Assembly: GCA_013153575.1 (NCBI GenBank)
Contig: JAADEE010000023.1
Coordinates: 1 to 5,775, forward strand
From: Chlorobiota bacterium
GTDB taxonomy: Bacteria > Bacteroidota > Bacteroidia > Bacteroidales > JAADGE01
Length of the DNA stretch: 5,775 bases
Direction of reading: 5' to 3'
Shown: one piece after another, positions 1 to 5,738 of the stretch
How the letters are laid out: every line of letters starts with the position of its first letter
Position numbering within the stretch: the first letter of the stretch is position 1
Position numbers and translations under genes: made by a program
The notes under the pieces: generated by a model
What the model was told of the DNA's origin: nothing
The model's input: only the letters and a program-made list of their open reading frames with translations
Database searches by the model: none

Positions 1-340
1 TAAAATCTCCACCCCAATACAAGCCATTTGTTATTTTCATACTATTAGGAATTTTATTACCATAAGTATGTATATAATAAATTTTATTGTTTTCAACAGG
101 GCCACCAATTGACACTTTCATGTCATTTTTTCCGAATTCACTTGAAAGTTGAGAAATTGTTTTATTCAAAGGCTTGTTTAATATAAAACCAACACTTCCA
201 TTTTTATTGTGTTCTGCAAGAAGTATAACAGCCCTACTGAAAATAGCATCAGGAGCAAAAGGCTCAGAAATCAATATTGAACCTTGCTTTGGGCTAATTC
301 CATTATGTTTTAATTTAAAAATGTCAGAATATATCTTCAT
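1..340 (-). CDS. yqgE: YqgE/AlgH family (DUF179) protein, 5' part only
   Basis: Reading the minus strand from the ATG at 340 gives 113 uninterrupted codons that leave the window at position 1. An in-frame TAA lies 10 codons upstream with no ATG between, so this start is well supported. Motifs seen in order: GSILISEPF (residues 20-28), a core around 34-58 with AEHNKNGSVGFILNKPL, IGGPV (78-82) and GLYWGGDF (106-113). These match the conserved blocks of the YqgE/AlgH family, whose members are usually about 185 residues, so roughly the last 70 residues are missing. The family is widespread and cytoplasmic and its biochemical role is poorly defined; AlgH was first linked to alginate regulation in Pseudomonas. 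It is transcribed away from the polysaccharide export operon and shares a short intergenic region with it. Family assignment is confident; any functional link to the neighbouring export genes is not shown. Confidence 0.9.
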   Translation of the reverse strand, partial: MKIYSDIFKLKHNGISPKQGSILISEPFAPDAIFSRAVILLAEHNKNGSVGFILNKPLNKTISQLSSEFGKNDMKVSIGGPVENNKIYYIHTYGNKIPNSMKITNGLYWGGDF

Positions 341-408
341 AATTAAAATAAACTGTTTTCTTTTTACTTACAATAAAAATACCGTTTTTTATAAATATAT
401 CTTTAAAA

Positions 409-416
409 CAAATATA
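409..416 (-). promoter_or_regulatory. Candidate Bacteroidota -7 box for the yqgE-like gene
   Basis: On the minus strand this reads TATATTTG, an exact match to the TAnnTTTG -7 consensus of the Bacteroidota primary sigma factor. It would start transcription near 400, giving a leader of about 60 bases before the ATG at 340. No good TTTG -33 box is seen at the expected distance. In such AT-rich DNA a chance match is possible, so this is tentative. Confidence 0.35.
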
Positions 417-421
417 TTTTT

Positions 422-429
422 TACTTTTG
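422..429 (+). promoter_or_regulatory. Candidate Bacteroidota -7 box for the export operon
   Basis: TACTTTTG matches TAnnTTTG exactly and is followed by T, as in the extended consensus. The likely start of transcription is about 433-437, some 22-26 bases before the lipoprotein ATG at 459. The -33 element is weak: only TTTA at 402-405 lies near the right distance. It is the best promoter candidate for the five-gene unit. Confidence 0.45.
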
Positions 430-436
430 TAAAGTA
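422..436. repeat. Small perfect inverted repeat over the -7 box
   Basis: TACTTT-tgt-AAAGTA is a perfect 6-bp inverted repeat with a 3-bp spacer. It covers the proposed rightward -7 box and start region, a position where a dimeric regulator could block transcription. It is short and AT-rich, so it may be fortuitous. Confidence 0.3.
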
Positions 437-462
437 TGAATTATTATAAAAGCAAAAAATGA
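436..462 (+). other. Eight-codon mini-ORF overlapping the lipoprotein start
   Basis: ATG at 436 opens a reading frame MNYYKSKK that stops at TGA 460-462. The stop overlaps the start codon of the next gene in the classic ATGA arrangement (459-462). This could couple translation, but the ATG sits at or very near the predicted transcript start and has no visible ribosome binding site. Treat as a possible leader peptide, weakly supported. Confidence 0.12.
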
Positions 463-1244
463 ACAAAAAAAAATACATATTAATTTTTAGTATTTTAATT
501 TTTCTTTTTGCCTCGTGCAACAAAAGTGTAAGATATATATACGATGGTGAACAAGATGTAGATTCTACTTATATGTATCAAGTAAAATCAAGTAAATATA
601 AATTAAAGCCTAATGATGTATTACACATACAAATTTCAACAACTGATGAAGAAATATCAAAACTATTTAAAGTTGGAGATTTAGGTGGAAATAATAGCAG
701 AAGTAATAACGGAGGAGAATTTTATTTGTCTGGATTTACAGTAAATGATACTGGATATGTTCAAGTTCCAATTTTGGGCTTTATTCCTGCAGCTGGGAAA
801 ACTGTTGCAGAATTTAGAGAAGATGTAACAAGAAGAACACATGAGTACTTAACAGATGCAATTGTAAATGTTAAATTTGTTAGTTTTAAAATTTCTTTTT
901 TAGGGGAAGTTAATAGAAAGGGACCAATTTATATTTACCAAGATAATATAGATATATTAGAAGCTGTTGCAAGGGCTGGAGGGGTAACAGAATATGCCAA
1001 CATTAAAAAAGTTACTGTCGTAAGAAAAGAAGAAGACAAAAGAATCGTTTACAATTTAGATTTGTCAGATAGAAACTTATTAACATCACAAAAGTTTTAT
1101 TTATATCCTGATGATATTATAATAATTGAACCTGTAAAAGCAAAGATTGCACAAGTTAACATTAAAGAATATATGTTCTTCCTTTCAGCAATATCTTCTG
1201 CATTAACAACAGTCGTATTAGTTTTAAATCTTTTAGGTCAATAA
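459..1244 (+). CDS. Wza-like polysaccharide export outer-membrane lipoprotein
   Basis: Predicted outer-membrane exit component of a capsule or exopolysaccharide export machine. The 261-residue product begins with a lysine-rich n-region and hydrophobic core followed by a lipobox, LFASC, making Cys20 the likely lipidated residue. A Poly_export domain follows at about residues 46-143 (YKLKPNDVLHIQI at 47-59; GYVQVPILGFIPAAGKT at 99-115), then one SLBB domain at about 144-226 (ISFLGEVNRKGPIYI; EAVARAGGVTEYANI; YLYPDDIIIIEP). The C-terminus (about 238-259) is strongly hydrophobic, probably membrane-embedded. With one SLBB copy it is shorter than E. coli Wza (379 residues), as is common in this phylum. 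The start is fixed by the signal peptide; upstream DNA is A-rich with no Shine-Dalgarno, and a run of nine A (465-473) encodes KKK just after the start. It precedes the Wzc-like partner by 16 bp. Confidence 0.93.
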   Translation: MNKKKYILIFSILIFLFASCNKSVRYIYDGEQDVDSTYMYQVKSSKYKLKPNDVLHIQISTTDEEISKLFKVGDLGGNNSRSNNGGEFYLSGFTVNDTGYVQVPILGFIPAAGKTVAEFREDVTRRTHEYLTDAIVNVKFVSFKISFLGEVNRKGPIYIYQDNIDILEAVARAGGVTEYANIKKVTVVRKEEDKRIVYNLDLSDRNLLTSQKFYLYPDDIIIIEPVKAKIAQVNIKEYMFFLSAISSALTTVVLVLNLLGQ

Positions 1245-1260
1245 AATTCTGTTTAAATAA

Positions 1261-3648
1261 ATGAATGAAATAAACAATACACAAGAAAACGCACCACAAG
1301 GTTTTGAAATAAAGAAATACCTTTTTTTAGCAATTTCTTATTGGTATCTTTTTGTAATATCTGTTACCATTTCTTTTTTTGTTGCAAAATGGGTAAATTC
1401 TCATGCTATACCAACCTATGGGCTTCATTCTACAATAATGCTGAAAAGTGAAAGCAACGAAGAAGAGGTTGCAGGGGGGTTAACCCTATTCAGTAAAAGA
1501 AAAAATTTAGATACACAAATAGGTATTTTAAGCTCATTTTCTTTAAGTGAAGAAGCAATAAAAACATTAGAATTTGAAACATCCTATTACAGAGATGAAC
1601 GGTTTAAAACAAATTATGAAATATATAAAAAATCTCCATTTGTTGTTGTTTATGACACTTTATACTCTCAATATACCGGACTGCCTGTTTATGTCGAATT
1701 TCTAAATAAAAATGAAGTGTTAATTTCTATAGAAAAGTTTGAAGTTTCAAAAAAAATAAAAATTGGGCAAACTTTTAAGTACAACAATTTTAAATTTAAA
1801 ATATTACATAGAGACTCTGTTAAATTTAATAATAACATTATAGGTAATAAATATTTTTTCATAAAAAATAATATTACCGGTGTTATTAAAAGCTACTTAA
1901 ATAGAATGAAAATAGAGGTAAGCCCTCAAGGAAGTTCAATTTTGTGGTTATGGTTAGTAGGAACTGTTCCTCAAAAAGATGCAGATTTTCTTAATAAACT
2001 AACTGAATTATATATACAAAAAGGGTTAGATGAAAAAAATCAAAAAGCAGCAAGCATAATTGAATTTATTGACAAACAATTAGAAGGTGTTTCAGACTCT
2101 TTAAGAAAAACAGAGAGTAGTATGCAAATATTCAAACAACAAAATGGTACAATTGATATTAGCAATGAAGGAATGCTGTTACTAAACAGGCTTACAGAAC
2201 TTGGCAATTATAAAATTCAACAAAAAAATAAAATTGCATATTATAAATATTTGCAAGAACAACTTTTAAATAATGATGGAGTTACAACAATAACATCTCC
2301 TTCTATTATGAATATTAATGATGCAGTTCTTTTAAGTTATCTCGATAAATATTCAGAATTATTAACTGAAAGAGAAATGCTTGATTACAGCGTTAAAAAT
2401 GACATTCCAATTTCACAAAAGTTAGATTTGCAAATTAGTAATATGCAAAAACAAATACTAAATCATGCAAATAAAAATATTGAAGTAGCAACAAAAGATT
2501 TAGAAAACATAAATAGAAATATAGCAAAAACAAACAAAGACATAAATAAGCTTCCTGTTTCAGAAAGAAGAATGATAAATATTGAAAGAAAATTTAATAT
2601 TAATGATGAACTATATACTCATTTATTAAAGCGTAGAATGGAAGCTGCAATTACTCAAGCATCAAACAAAGCAGATACAAGAATTCTTGATAAAGCAAGA
2701 GCTGAACTTGCAGAAAAAAAATCTCCGGATACTGCAGGAAATAAAAAGAAAGGAATAATGTTTGGCTTTATAATACCAATATTATTTATTGTTATTTTAG
2801 AATTTTTCAATAATAAAATTGAAGATAAAAGTGATATTGAAAGCAGAACTAATATTCCTATTTACGGAACTGTCGGAAAAAATAAATATAAATCAAAACT
2901 TCCGGTTATTGAGCATCCAAAATCACCAATATCAGAATCATTTAGAGCAATAAGAACAAATTTAAAATACATACTTAAAAATAAAGAAAATAAAATAATA
3001 GTTGTAACATCATCAATAAGTGGAGAAGGAAAAAGCTTTATATCTTCAAACCTTGCTTCAGTTATTGCCCTTTCTGATAAAAAAACTTTGCTTGTAGGAC
3101 TTGATTTAAGAAAACCAAAACTACAAGAAATATTTGATTTCGATAATAAAATAGGAGTAAGTTCATATTTAGTTGAACATGCAACTTATAATGAAATTAT
3201 AAGAAAAACACAAACAAATAACTTATATGTTGCAATGCCGGGTATGGTTCCACCTAATCCTGCAGAACTTATAGAGTCTGAAAGAATGAATTTGTTTTTT
3301 GAAAAAGCTATAAAAGAATTCGATTATGTAATTGTAGATACTCCTCCAATTGCAGTAGTTACTGATGCAATGCTTCTTACAGAAATAGCTGATGCATACT
3401 TATATGTTATGAGGCAAGATTATTCTTCTAAGAATGTTATAAAATTAATTGAAGATGCTAAAAAAGATAACAACATAGAAAATCTTGGAATCATTTTAAA
3501 TGATATTCAAATAAAAAGAAGTTTTGATTATAGTCATGGTTATGGTTATGGTTATGGTTATGGCTATGGACAAGGATACTATGATGAGTCTGATTTAGAA
3601 GAAAAATCATTATTAAAAAAAATATTAACACCATTTAAAAATAAATAA
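1261..3648 (+). CDS. Wzc-like polysaccharide co-polymerase / tyrosine autokinase (BY-kinase)
   Basis: Inner-membrane protein expected to control polysaccharide chain length and to cycle through tyrosine autophosphorylation, partnering the upstream lipoprotein. The 795 residues show a Wzz-type N-terminus with TM1 at about 21-42, a long periplasmic region rich in helix/coiled coil (about 255-430), a GNVR-type segment (LPVSERR at 431-437 to about 473) and TM2 at about 498-516. The cytoplasmic kinase follows: an EX2RX2R oligomerisation motif (E559, R562, R565), Walker A SSISGEGKS (584-592, Lys591), Walker A' LLVGLDLR (610-617) and Walker B VIVDTPP (690-696, Asp693). The tail carries eight tyrosines (757, 761, 763, 765, 767, 769, 773, 774) in Gly-Tyr repeats, the usual phosphoacceptor cluster. 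The first acidic residue of Walker A' is Gly613; Asp615 is kept. Stop lies 4 bp before the next gene. No Wzb-type phosphatase is in the window. Confidence 0.95.
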   Translation: MNEINNTQENAPQGFEIKKYLFLAISYWYLFVISVTISFFVAKWVNSHAIPTYGLHSTIMLKSESNEEEVAGGLTLFSKRKNLDTQIGILSSFSLSEEAIKTLEFETSYYRDERFKTNYEIYKKSPFVVVYDTLYSQYTGLPVYVEFLNKNEVLISIEKFEVSKKIKIGQTFKYNNFKFKILHRDSVKFNNNIIGNKYFFIKNNITGVIKSYLNRMKIEVSPQGSSILWLWLVGTVPQKDADFLNKLTELYIQKGLDEKNQKAASIIEFIDKQLEGVSDSLRKTESSMQIFKQQNGTIDISNEGMLLLNRLTELGNYKIQQKNKIAYYKYLQEQLLNNDGVTTITSPSIMNINDAVLLSYLDKYSELLTEREMLDYSVKNDIPISQKLDLQISNMQKQILNHANKNIEVATKDLENINRNIAKTNKDINKLPVSERRMINIERKFNINDELYTHLLKRRMEAAITQASNKADTRILDKARAELAEKKSPDTAGNKKKGIMFGFIIPILFIVILEFFNNKIEDKSDIESRTNIPIYGTVGKNKYKSKLPVIEHPKSPISESFRAIRTNLKYILKNKENKIIVVTSSISGEGKSFISSNLASVIALSDKKTLLVGLDLRKPKLQEIFDFDNKIGVSSYLVEHATYNEIIRKTQTNNLYVAMPGMVPPNPAELIESERMNLFFEKAIKEFDYVIVDTPPIAVVTDAMLLTEIADAYLYVMRQDYSSKNVIKLIEDAKKDNNIENLGIILNDIQIKRSFDYSHGYGYGYGYGYGQGYYDESDLEEKSLLKKILTPFKNK
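3538..3567 (+). repeat. Hexanucleotide tandem repeat (GGTTAT) in the kinase tyrosine tail
   Basis: Four perfect GGTTAT units (3538-3561) and one GGCTAT variant (3562-3567) encode five consecutive Gly-Tyr dipeptides, residues 760-769 of the Wzc-like kinase. Because the unit is six bases, gain or loss of copies would change the number of tyrosines without shifting the frame. The near-identical codons suggest expansion by slippage and not only selection on the protein, since glycine and tyrosine have alternative codons. Confidence 0.9.
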
Positions 3649-3652
3649 AACT

Positions 3653-4837
3653 ATGAAAAAGTTTGATCCGGCAACAGAATTAAGCAAATTAGAGCAATTT
3701 GGAGAATTTGGAGGAGTAAACCCTTCTATTACAGATTCTGCAACATTTACATTTTTAGAAGCGGGAACTATGGTTGATACATTCCATGGTGAAGCTGAAG
3801 GTTGCTTTTTATATTCAAGACATTGGAATCCAACAAACAAATATTTATCTGATGCTTTGGCAGCTATGGAAGGAACTCCATCTGCATGGGTAACAGGTTC
3901 GGGTATGGGAGCAATAACATCTGCAATACTTCAATTATGTAATTCAGGAGATCATATTGTTTCATCTGTTACAACCTATGGTGGAACATATGCTTTTTTG
4001 AAAAACTATCTTCCTAAATTTAACATTGACGTTACTTTTGTTATTCCTACGGATTTAGATGCTATGAAAAAAGCAATACGTCCTAATACTAAAGTAATAT
4101 ACACAGAAACCATTTCAAACCCACTATTGCAAGTTTCCAATATACCTGAAATGGCAAAAATTGCAAAGCAAGCAGGAGCAAAATTAATTGTTGATAATAC
4201 ATTTTCTCCAATGATGGTTTCTCCATATAAATTAGGAGCAGATATTGTTGTATACAGCATGACTAAATTTATTAATGGTAAAAACGATGCAGTTGCCGGA
4301 GCAATATGTGGAACAGAAGAATATATAAACTCATTGATTGATGTAAATTCAGGAACTGCAATGCTTTTAGGACCAGTTTTAGACCCTTTACGTTCTTCAA
4401 ATATTTTAAAAAACCTTTACACATTGCACATAAGAATGAAACAACATAGTAAAAATGCAATGTATTTAGCAGAAAGGTTTGTTGAGGATAACATAAAAGT
4501 AATATATCCGGGTTTAAAAACAAATAAAGGGCATGAATTACTTAAATCTATGATGAATGAAGAGTATGGATTTGGAGGACTAATAGCCATTGATCTTGAT
4601 ACAAAAGAGAATGCTTATCGTTTTATGGAAAAAATGCAACAAAAAGGTGTAGGATATTTGGCTGTAAGTCTTGGATATTTTAAAACCTTATTTAGTAATT
4701 CCGGAAGTAGTACATCTTCTGAAATTCCTGAAGATGTTCAACGTGAAATGGGTATGTCTCCGGGACTTGTAAGATTTTCTGTTGGATTAGATAATGATAT
4801 TGAAAGAACATACCAAATAATAAAAAGCTGTTATTAA
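3653..4837 (+). CDS. Cys/Met metabolism PLP-dependent enzyme, probable methionine gamma-lyase type
   Basis: A fold-type I PLP enzyme of the cystathionine gamma-synthase/gamma-lyase family, cytosolic, 394 residues (normal family length). Visible motifs: YSR (54-56) for phosphate contact from the neighbouring subunit, GSGMGA (82-87) for phosphate binding, YGGT (109-112) with Tyr109 stacking on PLP, ETISNPLL (152-159), DNTF (181-184) with Asp181 contacting the pyridine nitrogen, SMTKF (202-206) with Lys205 as the Schiff-base lysine, VSLG (338-341) and LVRFSVG (372-378) with Arg374 binding the substrate carboxylate. The overall sequence resembles Bacteroidota proteins usually annotated methionine gamma-lyase, which would release methanethiol, ammonia and 2-oxobutyrate. 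It has Gly111 where Pseudomonas MGL has its signature Cys116, and other differences, so cystathionine or homocysteine lyase activity is also possible. The A-rich start is 4 bp after the kinase stop, implying cotranscription; a functional tie to polysaccharide export is not evident. Confidence 0.88.
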   Translation: MKKFDPATELSKLEQFGEFGGVNPSITDSATFTFLEAGTMVDTFHGEAEGCFLYSRHWNPTNKYLSDALAAMEGTPSAWVTGSGMGAITSAILQLCNSGDHIVSSVTTYGGTYAFLKNYLPKFNIDVTFVIPTDLDAMKKAIRPNTKVIYTETISNPLLQVSNIPEMAKIAKQAGAKLIVDNTFSPMMVSPYKLGADIVVYSMTKFINGKNDAVAGAICGTEEYINSLIDVNSGTAMLLGPVLDPLRSSNILKNLYTLHIRMKQHSKNAMYLAERFVEDNIKVIYPGLKTNKGHELLKSMMNEEYGFGGLIAIDLDTKENAYRFMEKMQQKGVGYLAVSLGYFKTLFSNSGSSTSSEIPEDVQREMGMSPGLVRFSVGLDNDIERTYQIIKSCY

Positions 4838-4838
4838 A

Positions 4839-5546
4839 ATGAAACGCTTATTAACTCTAATCATAATATTATTATTTAGCTTTTATTCTTTTTCTCAAGA
4901 TGAAGAAATAAAAAACGACGATAATTTTGGGTTAAATAAAAAACACTTTGTTCATTCGTTCTTAAATTTTGGCTTCATGACACCTCCAAAAGATGGTGAT
5001 GGAGCTGATATTAATTATGGTAAATCAAATTCGTTTTCTTACGGAATAAAATATAGATATAAAATTTCTGAAACTGTTTATTTTGGTTTGTCTTTGTATT
5101 ACAATCATCAATCTTGGAATATTAAACAAGATGAAGGAAAACTCATTCCTGTTAGTACCTTGTATGATAGTGAGAAGATAATTTTAAATAATTTAGGAAA
5201 TGATGTTTTTATTCGCATAAAGGTAAAAAAGAAAGAATATGGTTTTGGTAATTATATTGACATAGCACCATATGGAGAGTGGGCATTTCGAACTTTTAGA
5301 GAGGCTAAAACAGAATCTGCAAATAATACAGTATTGGGTGAAGATTATAATGTATTAAAAAATGTAAATCCAAACTATATTGAAACTTTACAATACGGAA
5401 TTAAATTAAAATTTTGTATGGGAAGGTTTGGTATAGTCGGTAAATATAGATTATCAGATTTGTTTTCAGAAGATTTTAAGCAACAAGTAAGCTCAACAGA
5501 GTTTCCGAGGTTAAATATTGGTGTTGAATTAGGCTTATATCAATAA
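4839..5546 (+). CDS. Secreted, probable outer-membrane beta-barrel protein of unknown function
   Basis: I do not recognise a named family. The 235-residue product has a clear signal peptide (Lys2, Arg3, hydrophobic core 4-18) with likely cleavage after SFS19 before Gln20, a typical Bacteroidota pattern. The mature part begins with an acidic stretch (DEEIKNDDN) and continues with alternating hydrophobic/aromatic segments resembling amphipathic beta strands, for example YGIKYRYKI, TVYFGLSLYYN, IDIAPYGEWAFRTF, LQYGIKLKFCM, FGIVGKYRL and the C-terminal RLNIGVELGLY. Size and pattern fit a small 8- to 10-strand barrel of the OmpA/OmpW-like or PorT-like kind. It ends LYQ, not in a terminal aromatic. 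Its start is 1 bp after the PLP enzyme stop, so it is almost certainly in the same operon. A role in the export apparatus is conceivable by location only. Confidence 0.75.
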   Translation: MKRLLTLIIILLFSFYSFSQDEEIKNDDNFGLNKKHFVHSFLNFGFMTPPKDGDGADINYGKSNSFSYGIKYRYKISETVYFGLSLYYNHQSWNIKQDEGKLIPVSTLYDSEKIILNNLGNDVFIRIKVKKKEYGFGNYIDIAPYGEWAFRTFREAKTESANNTVLGEDYNVLKNVNPNYIETLQYGIKLKFCMGRFGIVGKYRLSDLFSEDFKQQVSSTEFPRLNIGVELGLYQ

Positions 5547-5549
5547 AAA

Positions 5550-5738
5550 ATGAATATTTATATATGTGACAATTGTTCTTGCGAATTTGATGCTGATAAT
5601 GATTTATTTTGCCCAAATTGTGGTATTCCGGTTAAAGAAGTAAATGAAAATACGGATGAGTTTTTTATTTGTCCTGTCTGTGAGTCAAAAAATCCAAAAG
5701 GAGAACGGAAATGTTTATATTGTTGTAGCTTGTTTTAG
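5550..5738 (+). CDS. Small double zinc-ribbon protein
   Basis: A 62-residue, probably cytoplasmic protein made almost entirely of two treble-clef/zinc-ribbon knuckle pairs. The first site is C6-x2-C9 with C21-x2-C24 (CPNCG); the second is C41-x2-C44 (CPVC) with C55-x2-C58. Cys11 and Cys59 are extra. The spacing of 11 residues between knuckles in the first site and 10 in the second is typical of short rubredoxin-like or DZR-type ribbons. There is no signal peptide or membrane segment. The first ATG, 3 bp after the barrel gene's stop and preceded by an A-rich stretch, gives the complete first zinc site. Such ribbons bind protein or nucleic acid partners, but no partner can be named here. Though small, its perfect cysteine layout and operon spacing make it a convincing gene. 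Confidence 0.82.
   Translation: MNIYICDNCSCEFDADNDLFCPNCGIPVKEVNENTDEFFICPVCESKNPKGERKCLYCCSLF

Noticed and set aside
174..449. Plus-strand 91-codon open frame
   Set aside because: It lies antisense to the well-supported YqgE/AlgH gene, its product has no recognisable domain, and its second half is low-complexity Ile/Phe/Lys translated from AT-rich intergenic DNA.
3085..3111. Kinase considered as a degenerate, inactive BY-kinase
   Set aside because: Walker A lysine, the second Walker A' aspartate, Walker B, the EX2RX2R motif and the tyrosine cluster are all intact, so loss of activity is not supported by one Gly substitution.
3625..3840. Minus-strand 71-codon open frame over the kinase/lyase junction
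   Set aside because: It is a shadow of two strongly supported plus-strand genes and has no family features.
4006..4523. Two minus-strand open frames (4006-4260 and 4272-4523) inside the PLP enzyme gene
   Set aside because: Both are antisense to conserved catalytic regions of the lyase and encode nothing recognisable.
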